Under the pieces are notes generated by a model. That model ran no database searches. It was given only the letters and a program-made list of their open reading frames with translations, and had not been told where the DNA came from. From the NCBI GenBank assembly GCA_001544655.2, contig FCOD02000001.1, positions 186,001-250,000 of the forward strand: 64,000 bases of DNA, written 5' to 3'. This DNA comes from Caballeronia turbans (GTDB taxonomy: Bacteria; Pseudomonadota; Gammaproteobacteria; Burkholderiales; Burkholderiaceae). The translations under genes were made by a program, and so were the position numbers. Shown piece after piece: positions 1 through 9,843 of this stretch (the first letter of the stretch is position 1; the number at the start of each line of letters is the position of its first letter).

Positions 1-2
1 CC

Positions 3-1349
3 ATCGCGATGGCCGCGCGCAATTCCGGCGGCATCGTGATCGCGCAGGTCGAGCGGCTGGCGGAATCGAACACGCTCAATTCGCGTCAGGTGAAGATTCC
101 CGGCGTGATGGTCGACTGCGTCGTGCTCGCGAAACCCGATAATCACTGGCAGACCTTCGGCGAGCAATACAGTGCGGCATTCTCGAGCGAACTGCGCGTG
201 GCCGCGAGTTCGGTGCCGCCGATGGCCCTCACTGAACGCAAGATCATCGCGCGGCGCGCCGCATTCGAGCTGATGGCCAACAGCGTCGTCAATCTCGGTA
301 TCGGCATGCCGGAAGGCATTGCGAGCGTCGCGAACGAAGAGCAGGTGATCGACCTCTTCACGATGACGACCGAGCCCGGCGTGATCGGCGGGATTCCGGC
401 GGGCGGCCTCAACTTCGGCGCGGCGACGAATACGCAGGCGATCATCGATCAGCCTTATCAGTTCGATTTCTACGATGGCGGCGGCCTCGATATCGCGTTC
501 CTCGGCCTTGCGCAGGCTGATCGCGAGGGCAATCTCAACGTGAGCAAGTTCGGGCCGAAGCTGGCCGGTGCGGGCGGTTTCATCAACATCAGCCAGGCCG
601 CGAAGAAAGTCGTGTTCGTGGGCACGTTCAACGCGGGCAAGCTCGATATCGCGATCGACGAAGGCAAGCTCAGGATTCGCCGCGAAGGCGATTGCCGGAA
701 GTTCGTCGATGCGGTGGAGCATCGCACGTTCAGCGGCCGTTATGCGGCCGAGCGCGGGAAGACGGTGCTGTATATCACCGAGCGCTGCGTGTTCGAACTC
801 ACGGACAAGGGCCTCGCGCTCACGGAAGTCGCGCCCGGCATCGATATCGAGCGGGACATCGTCGCGCAAATGGGCTTTACGCCGATCATGGATACGCCGC
901 CGCGTCTGATGGACGAACGCATCTTCCGCGATGCGCCGATGGGCCTGCGCAACGTGCTGCTGCGGCTCGATCTCTCGGAACGCTTCAGCTACGACGCGGA
1001 AAAGAATCTCTTCTTCATCAACTTCGAAGGCCATGAAGTGAAGACGCTGAACGACGTCGAAGCCATACGCCGCGAAGTCGAAAAGCAATTGGCGGGTGCC
1101 AGGACGAAACCGCATGCAATCGTGAATTACGATAACTTTTCGATTCGCCCCGACATGCTCGACGCGTATTCGGAGATGGTAACGAAGCTCGTCGATGGTC
1201 ATTATGACCGCGTGACGCGCTATACGACGAGCAGCTTCCTGCGCCTGAAGCTCGGCGACGCATTGAAGCGCCGCGGCGTCGCGCCGTATATTTACGAAAG
1301 CCCGGAAGAAGCGCGCGAACACGAATCGAAACGCGCGTCGGATTCGTGA
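3..1349 (+). CDS. Acyl-CoA:acetate/3-ketoacid CoA-transferase, 3' part
   Basis: The reading frame is open at the left edge, so the N-terminal part of this class I CoA-transferase lies outside the window. Enzymes of this family (YdiF/propionate CoA-transferase type) move CoA between short-chain acyl-CoAs and acids through a glutamyl-CoA thioester. The visible part shows the motif TEPGVIGG, whose glutamate (about residue 122 counted from the ATG at 9) is the expected catalytic residue, preceded by the NLGIGMPEG loop. Family members are about 520-660 residues; 449 codons are seen here, with a C-terminal extension ending in a charged tail. The gene converges on the downstream permease. The exact acyl substrate cannot be read from sequence. 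Confidence 0.9.
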   Translation: MAMAARNSGGIVIAQVERLAESNTLNSRQVKIPGVMVDCVVLAKPDNHWQTFGEQYSAAFSSELRVAASSVPPMALTERKIIARRAAFELMANSVVNLGIGMPEGIASVANEEQVIDLFTMTTEPGVIGGIPAGGLNFGAATNTQAIIDQPYQFDFYDGGGLDIAFLGLAQADREGNLNVSKFGPKLAGAGGFINISQAAKKVVFVGTFNAGKLDIAIDEGKLRIRREGDCRKFVDAVEHRTFSGRYAAERGKTVLYITERCVFELTDKGLALTEVAPGIDIERDIVAQMGFTPIMDTPPRLMDERIFRDAPMGLRNVLLRLDLSERFSYDAEKNLFFINFEGHEVKTLNDVEAIRREVEKQLAGARTKPHAIVNYDNFSIRPDMLDAYSEMVTKLVDGHYDRVTRYTTSSFLRLKLGDALKRRGVAPYIYESPEEAREHESKRASDS

Positions 1350-1353
1350 CAAA

Positions 1354-1374
1354 GGGCCGCGCTGAATGCGGCCC
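1354..1374. terminator. Hairpin between convergent genes
   Basis: GGGCCGC pairs with GCGGCCC across a 7-base loop in the 34-base gap between the CoA-transferase and the permease. There is no T-run on the + side and only three Ts on the - side, so it may be a weak or bidirectional terminator. Confidence 0.5.
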
Positions 1375-1383
1375 TATTGCGGA

Positions 1384-2901
1384 TCATCCTCGCGCGGTGC
1401 GTTGCTGCGGAGTCTCGCGCTGATTGCGCAGGCGGCTATGGCGTATGCCGTAACCGAAGTAGATAACGACGCCGATCGCCATCCATACGATGAGTCGTAT
1501 CCATGTATCGGCGGGCAAGCCGGACATCAGGAAGAGCGACGAGAGCGCACCGAGCGGCGCGACCACATACACCGCCGGCGTTCTGAATGCGCGCTCGAGA
1601 TTCGGCTGCGTGATGCGCAGCACCAGCACGCCGATGCACACCACCATGAACGCGAACAGCGTGCCGATGCTCACGAGCTCGCCGACGAGCCCGATCGGCA
1701 AGAGCCCCGCCAGAATCATCACGATGATGCCGGTGAAGATCGTCGTGATGTAGGGCGTATGAAAGCGCGGGTGGATCTTCGATGCGAAAGGCGGCAGGAG
1801 GCCGTCTCTCGCCATCGAATAGAAGATGCGCGGCTGCGACAGCAGCAGTACGAGAATCACCGACGTGAGGCCGAAGATCGCGCCCAGCTTCACGATCGGC
1901 GAGAGCCAGCGCATGCCGATCGCATCGACGCCGACCGCGATCGGATCGGACACGTTGAGCTTGTCGTAAGAGACGATACCCGTCAGCACATACGACACGA
2001 GCACGTAGAGGATCGTGCAGATGGTGAGCGAACCGAGCAGGCCGATCGGCATGTCGCGTTTCGGGTTGCGCGTTTCCTGCGCTACGCACGACACCGAATC
2101 GAAACCGATATAGGCAAAGAACACGACCGCCGCGCCGCGCAGCACGCCGCTCATGCCGAACACACCCGATTCGCCGGTATTCGGCGGAATGAACGCGCCC
2201 GTCGGGTTTTGTGCGGTGACCCAGTGGCTCGTATCCACATACGCGATGCCCGCCGCGATGAATGCGAGCACGATCAGCACCTTGATGATGACGATGAAGC
2301 TGTTCACGCGCGCCGACTCGCGTATGCCGATGACGAGCAGGATCGTGATGAGCCCGACGATCACCATTGCGGGCACGTTGAGAATCGCGCCGGCATGGCT
2401 CCAGCCGTGGCCGGGATCGTAGGCGAAGGGCGCTTTCGCAAGCCGCTCCGGTATGTCGATGCCGAGCGAATGCAGAAAGCTCACGACATACCCCGACCAG
2501 CCGATGGCGACCGTCGTCGCGCCGACCGCATATTCGAGGATCAGATCCCAGCCGATGAGCCACGCGATCAACTCCCCCATGGTCGCGTAGGCGTATGTGT
2601 AGGCGCTGCCTGACACCGGCACCGTGGAAGCCATTTCGGCGTAACAAAGGCCTGCGAGCGCGCAGACGATTGCGCCGAGCACGAACGAAAGGATGATCGC
2701 GGGCCCGGCGTTGGCCGCGGCCGCGTGGCCCGTCAGCACGAAAATCCCCGCACCGATGATGCAGCCTATGCCGAGCATTACGACGTCGAGTGCGCTGAGC
2801 GAACGTTTCAGCGAGTGGCCGCCGTGTTCCTGAAGCACTTCTTCGCTTTCGGCCGCTTCGCTTTGCAGCGAAGCAACGGACTTTCTTTGCATGACAGTCA
2901 C
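1384..2901 (-). CDS. APC-superfamily cationic amino acid permease
   Basis: Inner-membrane amino acid transporter of the APC superfamily, most like the YhdG/CAT group. The N-terminal helix carries the typical [15 protein letters not shown] motif, and about twelve further hydrophobic segments follow up to the C-terminal arginine-rich tail. I place the start at the GTG at 2901 because GGAGG lies five bases before it; an ATG three codons later (2892) has a less suitable 14-base spacing. The product is about 505 residues, normal for the family. It is transcribed away from the peroxiredoxin gene. The transported amino acid is unknown. Confidence 0.88.
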   Translation of the reverse strand: MTVMQRKSVASLQSEAAESEEVLQEHGGHSLKRSLSALDVVMLGIGCIIGAGIFVLTGHAAAANAGPAIILSFVLGAIVCALAGLCYAEMASTVPVSGSAYTYAYATMGELIAWLIGWDLILEYAVGATTVAIGWSGYVVSFLHSLGIDIPERLAKAPFAYDPGHGWSHAGAILNVPAMVIVGLITILLVIGIRESARVNSFIVIIKVLIVLAFIAAGIAYVDTSHWVTAQNPTGAFIPPNTGESGVFGMSGVLRGAAVVFFAYIGFDSVSCVAQETRNPKRDMPIGLLGSLTICTILYVLVSYVLTGIVSYDKLNVSDPIAVGVDAIGMRWLSPIVKLGAIFGLTSVILVLLLSQPRIFYSMARDGLLPPFASKIHPRFHTPYITTIFTGIIVMILAGLLPIGLVGELVSIGTLFAFMVVCIGVLVLRITQPNLERAFRTPAVYVVAPLGALSSLFLMSGLPADTWIRLIVWMAIGVVIYFGYGIRHSRLRNQRETPQQRTARG

Positions 2902-3334
2902 GTTCGCCTCCTGTGCGGCGCAGCGAGGCCGCGCCACGTGGCGCGACGAAGTCTGTCGCCCGTTCAAGTGCGGGATGATGCACGCCTGCTGCTTCACACC
3001 TGCACGTTCGTTCTGACGTATTGTCGTTTCGTGATAGCAGATTTTGCCGGGGAATTCGAGCGCCGCTAAGCGATTTGCGTGCAACGATGCGTTTTACGAG
3101 AACGCCGGTTCACGCCGAGCGGCCTGGCAGCAGGAAACATGCCGCGCTCCCCCGCGAGGTTTGGTGTCATCGGCGCAGCGCAAGACCCCACGGCAGTCAA
3201 GGACATACCCCAAGTGCGCCGGACCTCGATGCGCGGCGAACTATAATCAGTTCGACAGTTGCGATTTTCAACCCGGAATCCGTTCCTTTTGCACGCGGAG
3301 CGTTCACCGGACTTTCCTCACGTGGAGATTTGAT
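2902..3334. other. Divergent intergenic region
   Basis: This 433-base gap separates the permease start from the peroxiredoxin start and must hold both promoters. The only strong signal I see is a TATAAT at 3242-3247 reading towards the peroxiredoxin. Longer frames through the gap lack coding character. Confidence 0.6.
3242..3247 (+). promoter_or_regulatory. Candidate -10 box of the peroxiredoxin gene
   Basis: TATAAT, perfect to consensus, stands about 88 bases before the peroxiredoxin ATG. I see no good -35 box at 17 bases, which would fit a promoter that needs an activator such as OxyR; that is inference only. Confidence 0.45.
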
Positions 3335-3991
3335 ATGGCTATACGCATTGGTGATGAAGCCCCCGATTTCACGGCAGAGACGACCGAAGGCACGATTCGC
3401 TTTCACGAGTGGATCGGCGACAAATGGGCGATCCTGTTTTCGCATCCGAAGGACTTCACGCCCGTCTGCACGACCGAGCTCGGTTACATGGCCAAGCTCA
3501 AGCCGGAGTTCGACAAGCGCGACACGAAGGTGATCGGTCTATCGATCGATCCGGTGACGAATCACTCGCAGTGGGCGAAGGATATCGAGGAGACGCAGGG
3601 CACCGCGGTCAACTATCCGATGATCGGCGACGCGGATCTGAACGTCGCGAAGCTCTACGACATGATCCACCCGAACGCGAGCGGCGGTAGCCCGCGCACC
3701 GCGAACGACAACGCGACGATTCGTGCCGTGTTCATCGTCGGCCCGGACAAGAAGGTGAAGGCGACGTTCACGTATCCGATGAGCGCGGGCCGCAACTTCG
3801 ACGAAGTGCTGCGCCTGCTCGACGCGCTGCAACTGAACGCGAAGCACACGGTCGCGACGCCCGTGAACTGGAAGCCGGGCGACGACGTCATCATCCCGAC
3901 GTCCGTGTCGGACGAGGACGCGAAAAAGAAGTATCCGGACGGCTTCAAGACGCTGAAGCCTTATCTGCGCACGGTGGCGCAGCCGAAGTAA
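3335..3991 (+). CDS. 1-Cys peroxiredoxin (Prx6 type)
   Basis: Thiol peroxidase that reduces hydrogen peroxide and organic hydroperoxides in the cytoplasm. The peroxidatic cysteine is C45 in the motif HPKDFTPVCTTELG, and the long C-terminal domain of the Prx6 group (residues about 150-218) is complete. I use the ATG at 3335, which follows GTGGAGA and begins the conserved MAIRIGDEAPDF; the frame is open further upstream but that part is not family-like. The product is 218 residues, the usual size. It is a single-gene unit followed by a strong terminator. Confidence 0.96.
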   Translation: MAIRIGDEAPDFTAETTEGTIRFHEWIGDKWAILFSHPKDFTPVCTTELGYMAKLKPEFDKRDTKVIGLSIDPVTNHSQWAKDIEETQGTAVNYPMIGDADLNVAKLYDMIHPNASGGSPRTANDNATIRAVFIVGPDKKVKATFTYPMSAGRNFDEVLRLLDALQLNAKHTVATPVNWKPGDDVIIPTSVSDEDAKKKYPDGFKTLKPYLRTVAQPK

Positions 3992-4015
3992 CGCACGCGT
4001 GTCAGTGCGAAGAGG

Positions 4016-4048
4016 CGCCGGTCCGCACACGCGGGCCGGCGTTTTTTT
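4016..4048 (+). terminator. Rho-independent terminator after the peroxiredoxin gene
   Basis: CGCCGG...CCGC pairs with GCGG...CCGGCG around a short ACAC loop and is followed by seven Ts. It lies just before the end of the convergent ferritin-like gene and may serve both. Confidence 0.9.
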
Positions 4049-4052
4049 CGGC

Positions 4053-4526
4053 TCAGTTGTGACCGCTGCGGCGTTCAGGCGACGTTTCGACTTCGCCGGG
4101 CCTGCGCAACATCTTGTCCACTTCGCCCGCGTGCATCTCCTCGACCTCGATCATCTGCCGCGCGTATTCCTCCAGCGCGACGGAGCGATCTTCGACGAGC
4201 TTCAGCAAGTCGCGATAGAGATCGAGCGCGACGTTCTCCGCCTGCAGGGATTCGCGCAGGATCGTCGCGATGTCGAAGGTGTGATTGTCCAGCAGCGGGC
4301 CGATTTCAAGCGATGGATACGCACCGAGCGTCGTGATCCATTCGCCGGCCTGATGCGCATGCATGAGCGATTCGTCGGCTTGTGCGCGCAGCCACGACAC
4401 GATCGGTATGCGCCCGAAGCCGAACACGAGAAACGAATAGTGCGTGTAGCGCACGACGCCCGCCAGTTCGGATTCGAGAATCCTGTTCAGGACGCCGACG
4501 ACCTTTTCCTTTTCGAGCTCTGCCAT
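4053..4526 (-). CDS. Ferritin-like (bacterioferritin-type) protein
   Basis: A 157-residue four-helix-bundle protein of the ferritin-like superfamily. Glutamate- and histidine-containing helix motifs that could bind a di-iron centre are visible: E20 in LESELAG, E52 and H56 in DESLMHAH, E97 in SLQAENVA, and E129/H132 in EVEEMHAGEV. This is the size and spacing of bacterioferritin, although the heme methionine is not obvious. Family members store iron or use it to detoxify peroxide, and its place next to a peroxiredoxin fits oxidative-stress protection. The two genes converge. Confidence 0.85.
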   Translation of the reverse strand: MAELEKEKVVGVLNRILESELAGVVRYTHYSFLVFGFGRIPIVSWLRAQADESLMHAHQAGEWITTLGAYPSLEIGPLLDNHTFDIATILRESLQAENVALDLYRDLLKLVEDRSVALEEYARQMIEVEEMHAGEVDKMLRRPGEVETSPERRSGHN

Positions 4527-4739
4527 TCCTGCCTCCGTGTGTCCAACGCCAGGCGCTCCGTGTCACGGGGAGGCCATGACTCGTCGCATGCCGCGGCATC
4601 ACTCATTGTAGTCACGCGCAGGGCGCATGCGAGGCGAAACTGCGGCAGTGGAGCGCGCAAGATGCGCTCCCGGAACGGCTGTGGAGGCGATGCGGGCGGT
4701 CTCGCGACCGCGGCACCGGCATGGCGGAAAACCCTGCGT

Positions 4740-5450
4740 TCAGGCGATTTCTTCGACCCAGAGCGACGCCGTGCGCGCAAGGACCTGCGACATGGCCGTG
4801 CGCGCGCCGTCGCCATCGGCCGTTTCGATAGCCCGCACGACCCGGCCGTAATCGCCGAGCTGCGAGTCGGGCACGCGCGGCAACGCATGCGGCTGCGCGC
4901 GCAGGGCGGCTTTCAGCGTACGGATGCCGACGCGCACGACGCTGCCCATCTGGCGCAGCACTTCGTCGCCGCTCGCATCGACGATAGCGGCCTGCAGCGC
5001 CTCTTCGGCGGCGGACTGCAAGGGTTCGGACGGGCTCGCATGCAGGAGGCGCTGGAAGGCCGCGTTGATGGCGATGCGCTGATGCCGGTTCGCGCGCGTC
5101 GCGGCGAGCGCGGCGGCGGGCGGATCGACCAGCGAGCGAAACTCGATGAGCCTGCGTATGCAGTCCGGATCGTGCAGCGCACGCATGCGCCACTCGGCGA
5201 CCTCGGGATCCATGATGAGCCATTCCCGCGCGGGCTTGATGCGCGTGCCTGTCTTGGGTCGCACGTCGAGCATGCGGCGCGAGATGAGAATGCTCAGCGC
5301 CTCGCGCATGATGGTCCGGCTCACGCCGTGCTGCTTCGAAAGAATGACTTGTGGCGGCAGCACGTTGTCCTGGTATTCGCCGCTCACGATGCCCGCAACG
5401 AGCTGATTCACCACGCGCTTGACGAGCGATGCTTCATAGCCATGATTCAT
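4740..5450 (-). CDS. GntR-family transcriptional regulator, FadR/FCD group
   Basis: Residues about 8-75 form the winged helix-turn-helix of the GntR family (VLPPQVILSKQHGVSRTIMREALSIL), and the rest matches the helical FCD ligand-binding domain of the FadR subgroup, which usually senses sugar acids or other organic acids. Length 236 residues, as expected. The ATG at 5450 leads directly into the HTH. The flanking genes (ferritin-like, ketopantoate reductase-like) give no clear target; such regulators often act on a neighbouring catabolic operon, but none lies here. Confidence 0.9.
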   Translation of the reverse strand: MNHGYEASLVKRVVNQLVAGIVSGEYQDNVLPPQVILSKQHGVSRTIMREALSILISRRMLDVRPKTGTRIKPAREWLIMDPEVAEWRMRALHDPDCIRRLIEFRSLVDPPAAALAATRANRHQRIAINAAFQRLLHASPSEPLQSAAEEALQAAIVDASGDEVLRQMGSVVRVGIRTLKAALRAQPHALPRVPDSQLGDYGRVVRAIETADGDGARTAMSQVLARTASLWVEEIA

Positions 5451-5938
5451 GTTTTTGTTCTCGTGATAACGCCCACGCTTGTGGCTTTCCGCTACTCGTC
5501 GCCGAGCGGCAGAGCCAGCGCTTGTCTAAGTTCACGGCGTGCCGGTGCGCCGCGCGCCCGGACGCTCGCGCAGTGCTCCCCCCCGGCACGCCGTGTATTT
5601 GGTCCCCGGATTCACCTTGTCGATGCGGCATGCGCCGCCTAACCCCGCAGCGGTCGGCATTGTTTGGACAGCATCGTCGATCCGCTGAAAGAAGCGTATC
5701 TCTGCGTGCCCTGTTTTAACAATATGGCGCACCGCTAATTCGACTGACTATCGTGCGTCCGCCCACAAAATCTCGCGGGCACGCAGCGCCGCGCGAATGG
5801 CCTTGAAACACGCAAGCGTTTGCGCGTCGTCGGTTATGCGAAGCATCGAACACACCGGTCTCTTTCGGTCGATGCAGTGCCTGTGTGTTACCTTTTCGAG
5901 CCACAGCAATGCAACAAGGAATGAAGGAGAAGCGAAAC
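5451..5938. other. Intergenic region between the GntR gene and the panE-like gene
   Basis: These 488 bases separate divergent genes. The short open frames do not look like proteins and I see no RNA gene or clear palindrome. It presumably holds both promoters. Confidence 0.5.
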
Positions 5939-6832
5939 ATGAAAGTCGCCGTCATGGGTGCGGGCGCGGTCGGTTGTTACTACGGCGGCATGCTCGCGCG
6001 TGCGGGTCACGAAGTCGTGCTGATCGCGCGGCCGCAGCATGTCGCAGCGATCGAACGCGACGGCTTGCGGCTCGACACACAGCATTTCGACGAGCGCGTG
6101 CGCGTGGCCGCGAGCACCGACGCGCGCGCGGTGCAGGGCGCGCAACTCGTGCTCTTCTGCGTGAAATCCACCGATACCGACAGCGCGGCACAGGCGCTCG
6201 CGCCGCATCTCGAACGCGACGCGTTGCTGCTGTCGTTGCAAAACGGCGTGGAGAATGCGCAGCGTCTGCGCGAACTGTTGCCGCAGGAAGCGGCGGCCGC
6301 GGTCGTGTATGTGGCGGCGGAGATGGCGGGGCCGGGGCACGTGAAGCACAACGGGCGCGGCGAGCTCGTGATCGAGCCGTCGACGAAAAGCGAGAATGTC
6401 GCACGCGCTTTCGTCGAGGCCGGCGTACCGACCGAGATATCCACGAACGTGCGCGGCGCGCTATGGGCGAAGCTCGTGCTCAATTGCGCCTACAACGCGC
6501 TGTCCGCGATCACGCAACTGCCGTACGGCAAGCTCGTGCAGGGCGAGGGCATCACGCGTGCGATGCGCGATGTGGTCGACGAATGCCTTGCCGTTGCGAA
6601 AGCCGATAACGTGATCATTCCGGGTGACGTCGATGCCGCCGTGCGCCGCATCGCCGAGACGATGCAGAACCAGTACTCGTCGACCGCGCAAGATCTGGCG
6701 CGTGGCAAGACGAGCGAGATCGACCATTTGAACGGCCTGATCGTGCGGCGCGGCGAGGCGCTCGGGATTCCGACGCCCGCAAATCGCCTGCTGCATGCAC
6801 TGGTCAAGGCGATCGAAAGCAAGGCTTCATAG
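5939..6832 (+). CDS. panE: 2-dehydropantoate 2-reductase family protein
   Basis: NADPH-dependent ketopantoate reductase, or a related ApbA/PanE-family reductase. The Rossmann motif GAGAVG is at residues 7-12, the nucleotide-contact N98 is in LQNGVEN, and the catalytic pair K178 and N182 is in AKLVLNCAYN, matching the spacing of the E. coli enzyme. Length 297 residues. The ATG at 5939 follows AAGGAGA. Burkholderias usually carry several paralogues, so this copy may not be the pantothenate-pathway enzyme; the symbol is by family only. Confidence 0.85.
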   Translation: MKVAVMGAGAVGCYYGGMLARAGHEVVLIARPQHVAAIERDGLRLDTQHFDERVRVAASTDARAVQGAQLVLFCVKSTDTDSAAQALAPHLERDALLLSLQNGVENAQRLRELLPQEAAAAVVYVAAEMAGPGHVKHNGRGELVIEPSTKSENVARAFVEAGVPTEISTNVRGALWAKLVLNCAYNALSAITQLPYGKLVQGEGITRAMRDVVDECLAVAKADNVIIPGDVDAAVRRIAETMQNQYSSTAQDLARGKTSEIDHLNGLIVRRGEALGIPTPANRLLHALVKAIESKAS

Positions 6833-6934
6833 CCGCAATCCGGGGTGGGAGCGCGCAGGCGGGCACGGCCGATGCTGTGTTATGCAGCACGCACAGAAAA
6901 CACCGTGCGCAGCCCAACATACCGGAGGTTCGCC

Positions 6935-7249
6935 ATGAAATTGTTCGTCAAGGCCGTGGCCGTCGCAACTGTAGCGGTGGCGCCGGCGCTTTCTTTCGCG
7001 CAAACCGATTCATCGCTTACGCGCGACCAGGTGAAGCAGGATCTGCGGCAGGTCGAAGCCGCGGGCTATGATCCATCGCGCGCGGATCAGACCTCGTATC
7101 CGTCGGATATTCAGGCCGCTGAAAGCCGCGTATCACGTCAGAACGGCGGCTACGGCGGGACCGTCCCCGGCGCGTCGGCCTCGGGCACGCGCAACACGAT
7201 GCCGCCTTTGGACAACGACGGCACGAAGCCAATATATTTCGGCCGTTGA
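6935..7249 (+). CDS. Exported DUF4148-type protein
   Basis: A 104-residue protein with a clear Sec signal peptide (MKLFVKAVAVATVAVAPALSFAQ) and the DUF4148 pattern SSLTRDQVKQDLRQVEAAGYDPS at the start of the mature part. Many Burkholderia genomes encode several such small periplasmic proteins; no function is known. The ATG at 6935 follows CCGGAGG. The mature part is short and polar, rich in Gly, Ser and Thr. Confidence 0.85.
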   Translation: MKLFVKAVAVATVAVAPALSFAQTDSSLTRDQVKQDLRQVEAAGYDPSRADQTSYPSDIQAAESRVSRQNGGYGGTVPGASASGTRNTMPPLDNDGTKPIYFGR

Positions 7250-7346
7250 CCGCTCGGGCCGGGGATGCATTCTGCACGTTTGACGCAACGACGCTACCAT
7301 CGATTCTTCCGCGTGCATTGTCGCGTTCATTCGCAGGAAGACACTC

Positions 7347-7724
7347 ATGGATAAAGCCGTCAAGATTCCCGGCCCCGATCATCCGATCACGATCGAAGCT
7401 AGTCCGTTACGCGTGACCGTGAAAGCAGGCGGGCGTGTCATCGTCGATACGACCGAGGCGCTGTCCTTGCGCGAGGCATCGTATCCCGAAGTGCTGTACG
7501 TGCCGCGCAAGGACGTCGACATGACGCAACTCGAGCGCACCGCTCACACGACATACTGCCCTTACAAAGGCGAGTGCAGCTATTACAGCATTGTGTCGGG
7601 TGGACAAAAATCGGCCAACGCAGTGTGGTCCTATGAGTCGCCCTACGATGCGGTTGCGCCGATCAAAGATCATCTTGCTTTCTATCGCGATCGCGTCGAT
7701 TCGTTCGAAACGCGCGACGCATGA
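7347..7724 (+). CDS. DUF427-domain protein
   Basis: A 125-residue cytoplasmic protein that fits DUF427: the pattern VKAGGRVIVDTTEALSLRE near the start, then YVPRKDVDM and CPYKGECSYYSI. The family folds as a compact beta barrel and has no established biochemical role. AGGAAG precedes the ATG. It converges on the argP-like gene with only a three-base gap. Confidence 0.88.
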   Translation: MDKAVKIPGPDHPITIEASPLRVTVKAGGRVIVDTTEALSLREASYPEVLYVPRKDVDMTQLERTAHTTYCPYKGECSYYSIVSGGQKSANAVWSYESPYDAVAPIKDHLAFYRDRVDSFETRDA

Positions 7725-7727
7725 CCC

Positions 7728-8621
7728 TCAGTCGAGGAACGTTTTTGCGCGGTGCTTCAGCATCGCGCTGAAGTTGTCGAGCCAGCCGAGGGAAAGACGC
7801 CAGCTTTGCCAATAGAGATCAACATCGAAGCGTGAACCGGGCGACACTTCCACGAGTGCGCCGCTATCGAGTTGCCGCGCGACGAGCCGGCTTGGACACA
7901 TACCCCACGCAAGTCCGGACGTGCACGCGCGCACGAAGCCCTCGCCGTGCGGCACGACATGCGCGGGCGGCTCGATATCCGCGCGGCTCACACGTTTGAT
8001 GAAGCGCTTCTGCAATTCATCCTTTTCGTTGAAGTTGACGCATGGCGCGCGGCGCAGCGCGTCGCGCGTGAGGCCATCGGCGAAATGGCGCGCGAAGTAT
8101 GCGGGTGAACATACGGCGCGATAGCGCATGCGCCCGAGCTTCATCGAACGCCAGCCGGGCACGGGTTCGGCCTGCGTCGTGATCGCGCCTTGCACGTCGC
8201 CTTCGCGGATGCGCCGCGCGGTGTGATCCTGATCGTCGACGACGAGATCCAGTATCAGTCCCCGCTCGATGCAGAAGTCCGCCGCGGCATCGATGAACCA
8301 GGTGCTCATGCTGTCGTCATTCACCGCGATGCGCAGCTTCGCGCGCCGCTCGTTCGGCGTACCCGGCAAAGCCGGCATGCGCCCGCCGAGTTCCGCTTCG
8401 AGCAATTGCACGCGTTCGGTATGGCGGCACAGCAGCGCACCGGATGCCGTTGCTTCGCAGGGCTGGCCACGCTTCACGAGCAGGCTCCCCACACGCTCCT
8501 CCAGCAGTTTTACGCGCTGGGACACCGCAGACGGCGTGACGTTGAGCTCGCGTGCGGCGCGCTCGAAGGATCCCGTGCGTACGACGGCGAGCAGCGCATC
8601 GAGCAGAGCGTAGTCGAGCAT
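7728..8621 (-). CDS. argP: LysR-family regulator, ArgP (IciA) type
   Basis: Transcriptional regulator of 297 residues with an N-terminal winged HTH (ALLDALLAVVRTGSFERAAREL, then NVTPSAVSQRVKLLEERVG) and a C-terminal periplasmic-binding-like effector domain. The overall pattern matches ArgP, which senses arginine and lysine and classically activates the exporter gene argO. Here the divergent neighbour is a PLP aminotransferase instead of a LysE-type exporter, so the target may differ. The 94-base gap between the two starts should hold the operator. Confidence 0.85.
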   Translation of the reverse strand: MLDYALLDALLAVVRTGSFERAARELNVTPSAVSQRVKLLEERVGSLLVKRGQPCEATASGALLCRHTERVQLLEAELGGRMPALPGTPNERRAKLRIAVNDDSMSTWFIDAAADFCIERGLILDLVVDDQDHTARRIREGDVQGAITTQAEPVPGWRSMKLGRMRYRAVCSPAYFARHFADGLTRDALRRAPCVNFNEKDELQKRFIKRVSRADIEPPAHVVPHGEGFVRACTSGLAWGMCPSRLVARQLDSGALVEVSPGSRFDVDLYWQSWRLSLGWLDNFSAMLKHRAKTFLD

Positions 8622-8715
8622 TAGCGTTCCTTAATCGAAATAAGAAAGTTTAGTTTTTTGAATGGGGGATCAGAGCGCAGACTACGGCTTTCTTCGATTC
8701 CGATCAAGCGACGCC

Positions 8716-9843
8716 ATGCAACCCAATCCCTTCAAGCTCGAACGCTATTTCGCACGGCACGAATTCACCGCGCGCCATCTCTTGTGCAGCTCCGATCCCG
8801 AATCCATGTCGGTCGGCGAATTGTTGGCGTACGAACCCGATGCAATCGACGGATTGCGCGATACCTGGCTCGGCTACACCGAGTATCCCGGCGCGCCCGC
8901 GCTGCGACGCGAACTCGCGACGTTGTACGAGCACATCGACGAAGACGAAATCATCGTGCACACGGGCGCGCAGGAAGCCATTTATTCGTTCATGCACACG
9001 ATGCTCGCGCCGGGCGATCACGTGATCGTGCATATGCCGGGTTATCAGTCGCATTACTCGGTGGCCGAGGCCATGGGCGTGCGTGTGTCGCCGTGGAAGG
9101 CGCGAGAGGAAGCGGGCTGGGCGCCCGATCCGGACGAACTCGAAAGGCTAGTCACACCGGCTACGCGTGCGCTCGTGATCTGCGCCCCGCACAATCCGAC
9201 CGGCTATCTGCCGCCGCGCGAAGTGTTCGATGCGATCCTCGCGTTCGCGCAAAAGCACGGGCTGTGGCTCTTCAGCGACGAGGTGTATCGCGGGCTGGAG
9301 CACGATCCAGCCGATCGCCTGCCCGCCGCGTGCGACGTCTACGAGCGCGCGATCTCGCTCGGCGCGCTTTCGAAGTCGCACGGGCTCGCGGGTCTGCGTC
9401 TCGGATGGATCGCGACGAAGAGCGCGCAGGTGCTCGCGCGCATGAGCACGTTCAAGGACTATCTCACCATCAGCAATAGCGCGCCGAGCGAGTACCTTGC
9501 GGCGATCGCGGTGCGCCACACCGATGCGCTCATCGCACGCAATGTGTCGATCGTACGCGCCAATCTGCATACGCTCGACGACTTCTTCGCGCGTCACGCG
9601 GACCGCTTCGAATGGCATCGTCCGCGCGCGGGCACGATCGGCTTCGTGCGACTGAAGCGCGGACACGCGGAGCAGTTCTGTGCCGAACTGCTCGCATGCA
9701 CGGGCGTGCTGCTGCTGCCTTCGACGCTGCTCGATCACGGCGACGCGCATGTCCGCCTCGGCTTCGGCAGACGCAACCTGCCCGAGGTCGTCGGGCTTCT
9801 CCACGCCTATTTGGAAGCCACCGCCACGAGCACCGCATCCTGA
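8716..9843 (+). CDS. Class I/II PLP-dependent aminotransferase
   Basis: Fold-type I aminotransferase of 375 residues. The PLP lysine is K220 in SLGALSKSHGLAGLR. Other conserved PLP contacts are N160 in HNPTG and D188/Y191 in FSDEVYRG. I use the ATG at 8716 (MQPNPFKLERYFA), where family similarity begins; an in-frame start exists at 8662 but adds sequence that looks non-conserved. It is divergent from the ArgP-type regulator, suggesting a basic or other amino acid substrate under its control. Its last 37 bases overlap the end of msrA on the opposite strand. Confidence 0.88.
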   Translation: MQPNPFKLERYFARHEFTARHLLCSSDPESMSVGELLAYEPDAIDGLRDTWLGYTEYPGAPALRRELATLYEHIDEDEIIVHTGAQEAIYSFMHTMLAPGDHVIVHMPGYQSHYSVAEAMGVRVSPWKAREEAGWAPDPDELERLVTPATRALVICAPHNPTGYLPPREVFDAILAFAQKHGLWLFSDEVYRGLEHDPADRLPAACDVYERAISLGALSKSHGLAGLRLGWIATKSAQVLARMSTFKDYLTISNSAPSEYLAAIAVRHTDALIARNVSIVRANLHTLDDFFARHADRFEWHRPRAGTIGFVRLKRGHAEQFCAELLACTGVLLLPSTLLDHGDAHVRLGFGRRNLPEVVGLLHAYLEATATSTAS

